64,000 nucleotides of DNA from Dryomyza anilis (Eukaryota; Arthropoda; Insecta; Diptera; Dryomyzidae). Position 1 is the stretch's first letter; each line of letters begins with the position of its first letter. The position numbers and the translations under genes are program-made. Under the pieces are notes generated by a model, which saw only the letters and a program-made list of their open reading frames with translations, searched no databases and was not told where the DNA came from. Shown here one piece after another: positions 11,797-24,019 of the stretch. The stretch spans positions 9,687,058 through 9,751,057 of the forward strand of contig OX638135.1 in NCBI GenBank assembly GCA_951804985.1, in the 5' to 3' direction.

Positions 11797-12110
11797 GGCC
11801 TCTTGAGAATAACGTCTCAAACATAAAATGCCCATAACTCCGTAAATACGCGTCGTAGAGTCCTCAACATTGGCACATTTTATAATCCATAATTGCCCTT
11901 TTAATTCCATATAAATCAGTTTAATCGGCGCAAGAGTCCTTGAAAAATCACGTCTAAAACTTAAAATGGTCATAACTCCGTAATACTCGTCGTAGAGGCC
12001 TTAAAGTTTGCACATTTTATAATCCATATTTGCCCTTTTAATTCCAATATAAATTATTATAATCGGCGTAAGGATTCTTGAGAAATCATGTCTCAAACAT
12101 CGAGCTACAT
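11797..12110. repeat. Tandem repeat, unit about 137 bp, two copies plus partial
   Basis: CATAACTCCGTAA, CGTCGTAGAG, TTGCCCTTTTAATTCC, AATCGGCG and the TTGAGAA..CGTCTCAAAC-like junction recur at about 11830 and 11968, with a third start near 12080. The units are diverged. It lies at the 5' side of the LINE, so it could be monomeric LINE 5' UTR repeats, as some jockey-clade elements carry. That is inference. Confidence 0.6.
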
Positions 12111-12171
12111 GGACCTTTTCAATAAAAATGTAGCATATGTCAATCTGTCCGTCTACATGTTCTGAAATATA

Positions 12172-12484
12172 TATAATAATAATAGTTTGGCGCTACAGTT
12201 CTGTATAGAACTTCGGCCGAGCTCTCTCACCATTTTGAGCTGTGCGTGTTATATTTGTACTCAAAGTGGTGGGACCTACAGTTTATTGCCGAATCCGAAC
12301 GGCGGGTGAGAGCTTTTTCATAGGCAATGGATTTACTCTCGTAGGTTTGCCATTTACTGACGAGAGGTAGCGCGGTATAGAAAAATGTTTCTATGAAAAG
12401 ATGTTGTTAGCCCCAGTCCAGGCTTGAATCGGGAACCTTTCAGCTCGCAGTCCAACGCACTAACCACTGAGCTACCGCGGCTAC
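12172..12484 (-). mobile_element. tRNA-derived SINE, full length (copy 2)
   Basis: Near identical to 5434-5746. The minus strand reads CCGCGGTAGCTCAGTGGTTA (A box, plus-strand 12460-12474) and a B-box-like GATTCAAGCC (12421-12430), then the same body and a (TTA)n tail at the plus-strand left edge. The few differences from copy 1, such as GGGAACC versus GGGGACC, suggest the family was recently active. Confidence 0.9.
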
Positions 12485-12524
12485 AAAATATATATATATA
12501 TAATTAATTAACCGCAACCTATTA

Positions 12525-13360
12525 CACTCAGAAGAAAATGTCCCATTAAGTATTTATTGGTATAGTTTAATGGTATAATTTTTTCGTTTTGAATAAAAAG
12601 TATTCTAATTAAATTGATAGTATTCGAAAAATTCAGTACCATAAATCTAAATATTTCAATATTATTATTTTTAATAGAATAAATACTTTTGTTTTTATGG
12701 TGTCCTCCTATAATAATAATAAACGTGTCATAAAAAACATAAAAACGAATATAAACTTGTTCGTTTTGTACGTCATTCTGCGTGTTTGTGTTTGCTCAAA
12801 ATGGTCGCATGCATTTTTTGTAATAATCCACATTATTAATAGCGACATTGGTAAGAAATTAATGTATTTAATGTAACTTCATTATATTTAACCGTTTTCT
12901 ATTTATTACAGATAATAAATAATAAATCGAACTTCTGTTATGGCGACGGACTCTAAATGCAGACTCAAGTATTGGAAACTGAAGCGAACATTGAATGTGC
13001 TATAACCTTTTGCAACGAGAAAGTGTCACTTTATGTGTGTGATTTTTTAAAAGTGAATTTCAGTTTCGACATTTAATTAAAATAAATTAACTAAAATCCA
13101 TTTTTGTTTTAATAAATTATTAGGAAAATGTAATTCGACTATACTATAAAATTAATAAAACGTATCATAAAATATTTATAGGTTTTGGTTATTGTATTTA
13201 AAGGAGCACATTATAAAATTTATGGCACAACAAAATATTGTATTAACAGTTCCAATATTACTGAATTAATGGGACGCATCCTATTGACCAATTTTAATAG
13301 TATAAATTATTGTTTTTCTATTGAAATACTATTAATTTTCAATGTTTTTTTTTCTGGGTG
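12525..13360. mobile_element. MITE with CACTCAGAA/CACCCAGAA termini and TA duplication
   Basis: The left end CACTCAGAAGAAAATGT is flanked by TA (12523-12524). The right end TTTTTTTTCTGGGTG is followed by TA (13361-13362). The TIRs are imperfect (about 14 bp) and the interior is non-coding. A TA target duplication fits the Tc1/mariner superfamily. A related copy, lacking one clean end, lies in both palindrome arms (36113-36756 and 45677-46318). Confidence 0.75.
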
Positions 13361-14245
13361 TAGTTATTCAATATAAATAATATTGTACGAAAATTTGGTA
13401 CTCATAAAAAACTCATCACTATTTTTGAGAAATAATTTAGTGTAAACAACAAATTATATTGGAAGATTTAAAGCTGCGCGATTATTAAGTTAAGAAAGCT
13501 AAAATTCTAAAGAGAACCTGTAGCAGCTGCAGTAAATTATGAAGAACAACGGCATATGGACAAATAAAACAACACCATCGACGCACTGCAGCCACATTTG
13601 AAGCAAACCTCATATGTGTAGAATGAGTGCTATGCAGAAGATCAAGTCAGAAGTCAGGACTAAATTTAGTCTAGTCCTGACTTCATGTATGGGATAAGAT
13701 GGCACAAACGTTCAAAGTAGCAGACCGTCGAGGGTAATCGCGACAAAATCATGGAATGAGGCAGCAGTTGTACTTTCACGGCACTGCAGTCACAGTCATG
13801 CAGTCATTAAATTTTGTGGAGTGTATTAGTGCAGTATACTGTATTTATAATTAAATCACCATGATTGATTGAATCTTTTTCAACAAAATGCACTCAAATT
13901 CATTGTTTTCGAGACGTTTGGTTTGTTTTTTCCAAACAGTAATTGAATTGAAAGCAAGGAATGTAATCATACCGCTCGATTTTCAAATGAATTAAATTCA
14001 AAAAAGATTCAATCTTTCAGGATGGTAAATTTTTAATTTGTGTGTTTATTTGGTATATTGAGTTCTGTAAAAACTTACGGGTGACAGCTAGCCAGGGAGT
14101 GTTTGTCTCGTTGTTCATTTCGATGTCATTCATTGTGTTGCCGAACTAAAAAATAAAAGAAATGAGTGTGTTTGCAATGAGATTATATTGTAGAGGTAAA
14201 ACTCAACAAGTAATTAAAAAAAACAATTTTGAAAATATTCAAATA
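13361..14245. other. No gene seen; contains a 13-bp-stem hairpin
   Basis: GAAGTCAGGACTA and TAGTCCTGACTTC at 13650-13684 form a perfect 13-bp stem with a 9-base loop. The rest is AT-rich without coding signal. Its origin is unknown. It may belong to the non-coding end of the transposase-like unit at 14246-16641. Confidence 0.5.
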
Positions 14246-14799
14246 TTATTTGTTTTTAAAGATTATCTTAGTATATCGAGTTTTACCTCTGCATCTCGTT
14301 GGTATAATAGTTACCTCAAATTTTTTAAATAGCAATCCTATATCCTCATTGAAATAGCTTGCAATTGCATGAAACACATCTAAATCTGTTGCATTTGAGT
14401 TTATAATTTTTAATTGTTTTTTGTTTGATGCTCGAAACAACGAGACCAAATGTTTTTTTTTCATGTCGAAATTGATTTTAAATTCAATTGGATCCATACT
14501 CATTAATTGTTGAAAATGTTGAAAAATTAGTTCCCTTTCAAAAAGGTATGGGCAATTTACCATAATTTCATTAATTTGAGGAATTTGTTTAAAAATTGAC
14601 GTTGCAATGTGTAGCTTTCCTTCATATATTTTACAAATAATTTACGTTCCTGTGCGGAGACACAAGGTTTTGAAAATATTTCTTGCAGGTACTTTTGTTT
14701 GTATTCTTCTGCTTCCTTGGAGCTTTCTCCGTCATATTCCATTGGTTGCCAATTTTTGCACGTTTCTTGTAGAACGTTTGCAGATTTTCTTTCCTTCAA
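14246..14799 (-). pseudogene. Broken SAMD3-like / transposon-associated protein fragment
   Basis: Two overlapping minus-strand frames join by a frameshift near 14560. The upstream part reads SAQERKLFVKYMKESYTLQR and the downstream part MVNCPYLFERELIFQHFQQL followed by DPIEFKINFDMKKKHLVSLF. This arrangement resembles uncharacterised 'sterile alpha motif domain-containing protein 3-like' proteins, a family often multiplied with transposons in animal genomes. The SAM domain itself is not seen. It lies just downstream of the transposase-like gene on the same strand, so it may be a second product of the same element. The frameshift makes it a pseudogene. The family assignment is from memory and moderate. 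Confidence 0.5.
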
Positions 14800-14861
14800 T
14801 GGATGAAAAAATAGAAATTAGTGATAAATTTATATAATCAATGGTTATTAAGTTTTTATTT

Positions 14862-15165
14862 ACAAGTAATCCACAAAATTATTCATGTAGTGTAAGTAAA
14901 TTACTTTAGTTTGATTTAAATATGGAAAAGGGTATTAAATTTTACTCATCCACTCAATCCAGGACTCCATGTTTGGGTCATGACTTATTTGAGGGAATCA
15001 TTCCATTCGATTTAATGTTAATATTAAAAATGGGGGTAGTCCTGGATTGCATACATTATAAAATTTAAGTTTGTCAAGTGGTGAGTAAAATTTAATACCC
15101 TTTTCCATATTTAAATCAAACTGATGTAATTTACTTACACTACATGAATAATTTTGTGGATTACG
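14862..15165. repeat. Foldback: about 85-bp inverted repeat around an inverted loop
   Basis: Plus-strand 14862-14945 (AATCCACAAAATTATTCATG..) is the reverse complement of about 15083-15165. Inner arms ATCCAGGACT and AGTCCTGGAT flank a loop of about 75 bp. The loop codes on the plus strand for PCLGHDLFEGIIPFDLM, which should follow CNPGLPP of the minus-strand reading frame. The segment has therefore been inverted and duplicated within the transposase-like gene. Confidence 0.8.
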
Positions 15166-16641
15166 AGATTCACATAAAGTAAAATCATATTCTTTTAACA
15201 TGTTTTTAGAGTACAAGCAGTACCTACAAAAAAATTCAGTGGTGCTAAAATTTTCGGAAAAACCTCCAATTTGGTGACTTCCTAAATTGTCGCCCAGTAT
15301 ACCAAATAGAGTGCCTTTAAATACGTTGAAAGTCTGATCAGTATTTAAAATTTTTAATCCTTCACTTTCTAAAATGGAAATATCTTGAATTACTGGATGG
15401 AGTATCTTGTTGAGGCCAAAATACTTTAAATCGTTTTCTTTGCATAATAATACAAGTTGGATATTTTGGATTTTAGACCTATACCTTTTATTGATGTTTC
15501 CAATCATCATATAAAATCCTATAAGTTCGTGTTTTTTTTTTCGAAGATGAAATTGGACTACATGTTTCAAATCCGTCTTGAAAAAGTAAAATTTCAATTT
15601 TTTGGTCACCAGTATTGAAAAAGCTATTGGTCTTATACACAGATCCGTCATTATAATCATAATGTATATCGTGATTTAATTCTTTTTCTTCATTTTTAAT
15701 TGTATTATCAGATTTTTAAATGTATTATCAGAAAAGAGAGAATTAAGTGTTTCCAAAATTGGGACATAATAAAAAAAAAAGCATTTCTTATGATAATTAT
15801 TAATTCCTAATATTTTTTTCTTCGGCTCAACATATTTACTGTTATGACATTTTAAATAACCTAAAAGTTTGTGTGCTGAATTTAATTGGGTTAAATCTGA
15901 TATATTTTTTTTATTTTGTTTTGATAAAAGTGTTTTTATGTCATTATTTGTATCTGTGATATTGAAGTCTTCGCACAATTTGTTTACTACATCGGTAGTT
16001 TCTTCACTTTCATTGTTAAATATATTTAACAATTCTGTGGACAAAAATGTTAATGCTCTTTCAGAAAGTTTGTGCTTTATTTTAAGTTTCATAAATAATG
16101 CACCAAATTTATTACTTTGACCGATTTCGTTTTTGGAAGTTATTAAATTCGGTTCTTGATGTAAAATATGTACGTCAGAACTAATTATTTCGCTGGCATC
16201 CTCATTGAATGGTTGATCTCTTATCTTCGCATTGTTAATTGATCTTGTGTCATGTTTCCGAAGAACATGACACCGAAATGAAGATTTATTTGCATATTTT
16301 AAACCACAACTTTTCAATGGGCAACGAATTTGTTTGTGATACGCTAAATGCCGACACAATTGATTTGTTAATTCTTTTAAATGATGGCTCTCAAACACAC
16401 AATTTGTTATTGATCAATTCATTTTATAATATAAAATATTTTTAACGAATGTGCTTTTGTCACAGGTTCTGTGTGACCGGTACCAATGCACTTCGTAGTT
16501 TATGTAGGAATCAAACTGATTATTGCAATTTTCCCAGGAACAGAGAAATAAAATATTTTTTCTATCCTTATGCACATAATAGTGTTTATGGATAGCCAAT
16601 TTATTAAAAAAAACACTTTTACATATATTACACGTTAACAT
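14998..16641 (-). pseudogene. C2H2 zinc-finger transposase-like protein, disrupted
   Basis: Minus-strand frames run from 16641 to 14998. The N-terminus carries C2H2-like fingers (CNICKSVFFNKLAIHKHYYV; CSWENCNNQF..HWYRSH), and CPLKSCGLKY..CHVLRKH follows after a break near 16400. Next come a linker, FFFYYVPILETLNSLFSDN, FQDGFETCSPIS, KKKHELIGFYMMIGNINKRY, ILGDNLGSHQIGGFSENFST and FCRYC, ending at FYNVCNPGLPP. This series matches an uncharacterised family of zinc-finger transposase-like proteins multiplied in fish, cnidarians and insects. A link to CACTA-type transposases is my inference from the HDLFEG-type motif. A slip in an A-run near 15540, stops and the 3' foldback disable it. Confidence 0.6.
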
Positions 16642-17991
<1,350 letters not shown>

Positions 17992-19064
17992 CGAGTTGGG
18001 AAAGTTAAGTCACATGGGTAAGTTCGGTCACATGGGGCGGATTTTTATAGTCGGTCGGGCCCGACTATGGAATACCCTACACCTTTGGTGGGGATATTAA
18101 TGTGGAATAATTAAATATACCTTAATTTTAAAGTTTTTAATTATGCTGAATTTTACGTCTTAAATTAAAAAATTGGTATAAAAGTATAAAAAAACTAATA
18201 AAAAAAAATTAGATAAATATAATTGGGCGGATATTTAAAATTTTGTAAGGCTAATACTTCATAGATTTGATTTTAATAATTTACGGATCAAATTTCCATT
18301 ATGAAAATCCGGGAAATAATGAAAAAAAAAATGTGGGCACATATTTTTAGGTGAATTATAAGAATATGTTTTAAATTTAATAACTATACCTTGAATACTT
18401 TTCGAGTATGGGAGGTGGGCGTGTCCGTTGACCGATTTGGCTCATTTTCAAACTAAGTTCCTACTTTTGGTTAAAATATATTGAGACGATAATTCATCGC
18501 ATTCTGATCAGCATTTCTCAAGTTTTTCTGTATTCGGACAGCAAGACGGACAGACAGACAGACAGACGGACATGACTAAACGGACTCGGGTAGTGATGCT
18601 GATCAAGAATATATATACTTTTCCATATCGGACACCACTCCTAAGGGGCGTTACAATATATGCACAAAGTTAATATACACTAAGAAAACGAAAGATGGTT
18701 GAAAAGTATTAGAGCCTTAAACATCATTGCACTTTTTGTGATATTTAGACAATATTAATAGTTTTGCAACAAAAGCATTAATATTTGTGGAATATGTGAA
18801 TATTTGCAGCAATGCTACCTATTTCTGTAGTAGTTGCTGTGAATCTACCACAAATATGACATTTTTCGTGATGTTTATAAGAAACATCTCACAAATAATA
18901 CAAAATATGTGATGTTTACAAGTTATTTAAACTTTTGCTGCAAATTTATTTGTATTTCCTGCATATTGGAATTGTTAAAGCGAGTAGTATTTTAGTTGCA
19001 GTAACACTCTCATAAACATTCTGTTTTCGTAGTGTACCCTGTACCTCATAGGTGTAGGGTATAA
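17992..19064 (-). mobile_element. DINE-1-like element, subfamily B, with nested MITE
   Basis: The plus strand starts CGAGTTGGGAAAGTTAAGTC and has the hairpin TAGTCGGTCGGGCCCGACTA, ATACCCTACACC, repeated GGGCGTGTCC text, a GACAGACAGACGGAC block and the core TGATCAAGAATATATATACT. It ends CTCATAGGTGTAGGGTATAA. On the minus strand this is TATACCC-start to hairpin-end order. The element is split near its 5' end by a 357-bp MITE (18678-19034). Non-coding. Confidence 0.88.
18678..19034. mobile_element. MITE inserted into DINE-1, TA duplication
   Basis: The left end CACTAAGAAAACG and right end CTGTTTTCGTAGTG are inverted repeats with few mismatches, flanked by TA at 18676-18677 and 19035-19036. Other copies of this DINE-1 subfamily read TTAATATACCCTGTACC without interruption, giving an empty-site comparison. 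Its interior has several palindromic ATATTTGTGG/CCACAAATAT-type pieces. Confidence 0.85.
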
Positions 19065-19139
19065 AAATCACAGATTTCAATTCTGCATGCGAAAATTATT
19101 GATTCTACATTCTCAAAACTTGCGTACATATATTATAAC

Positions 19140-21459
19140 CAAGGATTGAAACCTAAACGAATAACGGTTTCGATTTCGGTTTTTTTCCGCGTTTCGGTTT
19201 CGGTTACGGTTTCGGTTTTAAGTTTTTATAACGAAACGGTTTCGGTATACCGGTTTCATGTTACGGTTTCAGTTTTGAATTCGGTTTTTGTATAAATTTT
19301 CTTTTTTCCATATTTTTCCAATAATTTAACATTGTTTATATGGTGCTAAGTTATGTTCAAATTATGATATTGGGGTAAATTGGAAAACGTAACTTAAACA
19401 ATGTTTGTTGCTATTGTAGTTAAAATAGTGTGTTATATTAATTATGTAATTGATTACGCCAAGGAAAAATTTTCATTTAAAATTTCGTGATCACAAACCA
19501 ATGAAAAGCAGCTTTTAACATAACCTGAGATATGATCTGAATTGTAAAGAAGAAAAATTTTGTACACTTTCCATCCATAAAAGCCAAAGTAATTAAATTT
19601 TAACAATTCAGTGAACTGCAATATATTTAAAATAGTGATGATCATTTGCAAGAGCAAGGCAAGAAATGGTAATCTTGTTCTTGGTCTTGTTCATAATAAA
19701 TATAATGAATATTTCGTATAGGCATATTTCTGTTTTCGTCAGTGATTAAAAAAAATCCGTATGCTACACATACCGTATGTCAAGAGAACTCAAATAATAT
19801 CTTGCATAGTAACATTTTTTTTTTGCGAACACTAACTCAAAGGCAAACGCTACAAAGCGAACACTAACAGAAAGAAGAGAATACAACAATAACGAATTAC
19901 GATTCGTATATACACACTTTCACAACGACAACTTTTTGTTGCTATCCGGTATCATTGATGGCAACAAACAGACGCATGACAACAGACAGCCGCATGACAG
20001 CGGACAGACGCTGTCAAACAATTTCCCGCCAAAAATTCTATCAAAAGCTTGGATGCTGCTATATTGTCATGCTGCTTTATTTGCATTTCTATTGTTGTTG
20101 CACTTTCAGCGGATTTGTGAAAAAAAGAAAAACACAAAAAGCAATTAATAAGCTAAATGAGGTACACTATGAAAATGTTCATATATTATTATTTTTTTGT
20201 TTTATAAGTTGAATGAAATAATGCACATAGAACTTGACTTAAGTAAACTTCATGATTTTACAATTAACAAAAAAACTATGTATAAAAATAAAACAAAAAC
20301 CAGTTGGGAAGGTTAGATCACATGGGAAATTTTAAAGTAGGTGTAATTATGATAGTTAGGATTATCAAAATTATAGTCGGTCTAAGCCGACTATAAATAC
20401 CCTACACATATGTGTGGTTACCATTCAAAGTGATATATAGGTCACCAGGGTATACGAATCCTGAAAATAACTACAAACATTCAATCGCTGAAGAATTTCC
20501 ATTCATTTGATACCCATATTGTCAAATGGGTAGGTGTACCGAATTTCGATTTTTTTTTGTGAACCACAAGTCTTTTCGCCGAAAAACATTATTATCATGT
20601 ATTTGAGCATGATATCAATATATGTTTGACCAAAAAAGTTTACCTAAGCACTTATACATAAAAATTGATCTTTATATGTACATTTTATATGAGGTATTTG
20701 AACATAAGTGGTCGGATCATAGGTCACAATGGACCGATTTTCGCACATACAGCGTAGGTATATTAGTAATCTAAGTTATAAGTTTCATTTATCTAGCTCT
20801 TCAATTTTAAAAGTAGTAGGGATTTCAACAGACAGACAGACGGACAGACTGACGGACGGACAGACAGACAGACGGACAGACAGACGGACAGACGGACATC
20901 GTTAAATCGACTCAGGAGGTCATGCTGATCAAGAATATATATACTTTTCCATACCGGAGATGCTTCCTTCTGGGTGTTACAAACGGCGTACCAAACTGAA
21001 TATACCCTTTCACTCTTAGTGTAGGGTATAACAATAATGTGCATATGCACAATCGATGTACGAACTAGCGTAGCGAAGAAAAGCGAAAAAAAACATTGTT
21101 TTGTCTATTTTATCTTATTGAAGCGACTTTTGATGCACTTTTGAAGCTATTTACCGCTACAAAAGTGCTTCACAGACCTTTTTTTAAGATGCTTATATTC
21201 TTTAGCCTTGAAAAAATGTTGGGAACTCAAAATTTTATTAAATGACATTTTACTTATAATCTTCTATATAAAATAAAATATGTTTTTCTGTTTCTATTTA
21301 TAGGTACTTTTTTAAAAACCGTTTTAAACCGGTATAAAACCGAAACCGTTTATATCGGTTTATTTCTGATTTTCGTATAACGGTTTCGGTTACGGTTTCG
21401 GTTTTAAAAATGAAACGGTTTTAAACGGATATCGGTTTCGGTTACGGTTTCAATCCTTG
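19140..21459. mobile_element. Complete non-autonomous hAT element with 8-bp TSD
   Basis: The termini CAAGGATTGAAACC and GGTTTCAATCCTTG are perfect 14-bp inverted repeats, flanked by identical 8-bp copies of ATTATAAC (19132-19139 and 21460-21467), the hAT signature. Subterminal regions are arrays of GGTTTCGGTTTCGGTTACGG. No transposase frame is present. A DINE-1 (20299-21031) is nested inside. Related fragments are at 3981-4640, 22010-22372 and 31870-32445. Confidence 0.93.
20299..21031 (-). mobile_element. DINE-1-like element, subfamily A, nested in hAT
   Basis: The plus strand starts ACCAGTTGGGAAGGTTAGAT, has the hairpin TAGTCGGTCTAAGCCGACTA, a long GACAGACGGACAGAC block (about 20829-20897), the core TGATCAAGAATATATATACT, and ends CACTCTTAGTGTAGGGTATA. 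The host repeat at 4350-4370 and 32100-32130 lacks the insertion (AAACAAAAGTAATAATG), so the empty site is visible and no flanking duplication of more than one base is seen. Confidence 0.92.
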
Positions 21460-22009
21460 ATTATAACACGTTGATTTTTTTTATTAAACAAAAAAAAATA
21501 AGAATAACCGTTATTTACGGTCCCTGGTTATTGTTGAACAAAAAAAAGTTTTGTTCAAAAATAATTTTTAATTTTTGATGGCACAGAAACGATTGTTTTG
21601 TTCACTCGAAGAATGACTACGGCATACTTATAATTGAAATACTTATTATTTCAACTTATTATTTCAAATTAAATTGTAACGGATTTTTGATTTAATGACC
21701 TTGACTAACTAAGTTAATGTTTTATATATTAGTAATATATGAAAATTCTTAAAATCAAAGATTTTTTAATTTCAATTTAGAAGAGAATGTAGACCGATAG
21801 AAACTAGCCGATTACACAGAAAAATAAAAAATACAATTCTGAATTGGATAATGGAATAAAATAAAAACATAGTAACTTGAGTTACTATTTTATTATTTTG
21901 CACGACAGCCCTCTTTGTCAATTTTTCTTTGGAGTTGCTTGTGTTTTTATAGTTGTATAAGATTTGCCGTTGTGATGGAAGAAAACAATAACAAAACACA
22001 TACATATAT
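21460..22009. other. AT-rich stretch, no gene seen
   Basis: Includes the AATAACCGTTATT / TTGTTCAAAAATAA repeat motifs near 21490-21580. No coding signal. Confidence 0.4.
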
Positions 22010-22372
22010 AGTCAGATGACGAAAGACACTAGCGTAGTGAAGAAAAAAAGCAAATAGCTATGTCTATTTTGTGCTTGGAGTTGCATTCGACTTTCCGCCA
22101 CACAAATGAATGTAGAATAACAAATTTCTGTGATTTTTTTAAACAATATGTGAATATATTGGTACAACAAGAAGTTTTTATTTTATTAAACATGTCATGT
22201 ACTTCAGAGCTTCTATATAAAATAATAAAATTTGTTTCTGTATGTTTGTACTTTTTTTAAAAACCGTTTATAAAGGTTTTGGATGTCGTATAACGCTTTC
22301 GGTTATGATTTCAATTTTAATAATTAATCGGTTTCAAACGGATATCGATTTCTGTTACGATTTCAATCCCTG
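22010..22372 (+). mobile_element. Diverged 3' part of a hAT-family relative
   Basis: GACACTAGCGTAGTGAAGAAA, GTCTATTTTGTG, CTTCTATATAAAATAAT, AAAACCGTTTATAAAGG, and a TTTCGGTTATGATTTCAATT-type end finishing GATTTCAATCCCTG. These parallel the right half of the complete element at 19140-21459 but with heavy substitution. It is an older member with no matching left end found. Confidence 0.65.
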
Positions 22373-22673
22373 ATTAGGGTCTGAACAAATTTAGATTTTA
22401 ATGTAATTACACTTCATATAATAAATTGTAGCATTTGCGTAACGAAAATTAAAACATGTTTACTTATTTAATTTAAAATTTTAAATATTTTGGGTGTTTT
22501 GAATCAAACATTAATAATTGTTTTAACCAAAAGCAGTAATTTATTTGCTTGTATGCAATCTTGTATGCACAAAAATGCATTACAATCATTTATATTATTA
22601 TTTTTTTAACCAAGTATTAATTTTTATTAAAAAAAAATTATAACTTTTTGTAAAGTTTTAATTTTAATAAAAA

Positions 22674-23266
22674 ACCAGTTGGGATGGTTTGATCACATGG
22701 GAAATTTTAAATTTGGTGTTATTATGATAGTTAGGATTATCAAAATTATAGTCGGTCTAAGCCGACTATAAATACCCTACACATATGTGTGGTTACCATT
22801 CAAAGTGGTATATAGGTCACCAGGGTATACAAATTCGGAAAATAACTACAAACTTTCAATCGCTGAAGAATTTCCATTCATTTGATACCCATATTTACAA
22901 ATGGGTAGGTGTACCGAATTTCGATTTTTTTTTGGGAACCACAAGTCGTTTCGCGGGAAAACATTATTTCCATGTATTTAAGCATGAAGTCAATATATAT
23001 TTGACCAAAAAAGTTTACCTAAGCACGTATACAGTAAAACTGAACTGTAGATGTACATTTTATATGAATTACTTTAATATAAATGGTCAGATCACAGGTC
23101 ACAATAAACCGATATGCCTAATTTCGCACATACAGCGTAGGTATATAAGTAATCTAAATTATGAGTTTCATTTATCTAACTCTTCAATTGTTTAAGTAGT
23201 AGTGATTTCAACAGACAGACAGACGGACAGACAGACAGACGGACATCGCTAAAACAACTCAGGAGG
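22674..23266 (-). mobile_element. DINE-1-like element, subfamily A, truncated
   Basis: The plus strand starts ACCAGTTGGGATGGTTTGAT and has the TAGTCGGTCTAAGCCGACTA hairpin and a GACAGACAGACGGACAGACA block, but it stops at CAACTCAGGAGGT where gypsy integrase sequence begins. The 5' third (core and TATACCC end) is missing, so the junction at about 23267 is a rearrangement breakpoint. Confidence 0.88.
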
Positions 23267-23267
23267 T

Positions 23268-23495
23268 GCGCGCACAAAGTATCATTTTCGATAATCCAAT
23301 GTAAATTATTTCCGATTGAGGTTCACCTTTAACGTCAGACGATTTCCGAGATTATTGCGAATTCGAAAACATCAAGATAACAATGGTATTGCCGCGCGCC
23401 AATAGTCAAGTTGAGAGACTCAACAGTACCATCATATCTGTTTTGTCAAAACTAAGTATTGAAGATCCAACTAAGTGTTACCGGGGTGACGTGAC
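23268..23495 (+). pseudogene. Ty3/gypsy integrase core fragment (duplicate)
   Basis: Same text as about 24513-24740. It includes the segment encoding ITMVLPRANSQVERLNSTI, with the E of the DDE triad region, and STIISVLSKLSIEDPTK. It follows a truncated DINE-1 directly and has no upstream pol sequence, so it is only a duplicated scrap. Confidence 0.7.
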
Positions 23496-23690
23496 ATAAC
23501 CTCAAGGGACATAATCCCAAATGATTATTTGGGATTATGTCCCACTCCGAGGCGGTCATAATCCCAAATTTTTTTGTTTGGCTTTATGACCGCTTCAGGG
23601 GGGAACTTAATCCCAAAGGCAAAGGTGACACAATCCCAAATTTGTTTTTTTTTTGGGATTCTGACCGCCTTTCTTTAAGTGATGATTAAA
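23495..23690. repeat. Hairpin cluster built from ATAATCCCAAAT motifs
   Basis: GGGACATAATCCCAAAT and ATTTGGGATTATGTCCC form a perfect 17-bp stem with a 4-base loop. GCGGTCATAA and TTATGACCGC form a second stem, and further AATCCCAAA/TTTGGGATT copies follow. The cluster is repeated at about 24745-24870. It interrupts the integrase frame, so it is probably a small foldback element; its family is unknown. Confidence 0.75.
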
Positions 23691-24019
23691 AATTTCTTTT
23701 TCTTGCATCTTGTTCTTCTTCTTGCATTTTTTGCAAGAACAAGAGCGCGAACAAGATCGAGATTTTCTTGTAAGAACAAGTGCAAGACTAACACTGCAAG
23801 AAAAGCAAGACTCTTGCGTTTTCTTTAATCATTTTAATGTATTTATTATGTTTTTAAGATAATAATGAAATTCAAAAGAATTCATGATATTACTAATTAC
23901 ACTGTTCTACAAGAATTTTAATCTGAAATGAAATCTATAATTTCTGGTTGATTTCAGTCTCCTGATTCTTGCTGCGTACTCAGAATTTCCCCTATACGTC
24001 GAGATAATGCACAAAGAAA

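Noticed and set aside
12421..12484. Possible tRNA gene
   Set aside because: A and B box sequences are present but the unit continues into a SINE body, lacks a proper acceptor end, and recurs elsewhere with the same body.
20829..20900. CRISPR-like or satellite array from GACAGACGGACAGAC repeats
   Set aside because: No spacers; it is the GTCY microsatellite of a DINE-1 element in a eukaryotic genome.
20793..21050. Short proteins beginning IPYTKSERVYSVWYAVCNT (also at 2374, 47243)
   Set aside because: Repeated translation of the DINE-1 5' region and GTCY tract; non-autonomous elements of this class encode no protein.
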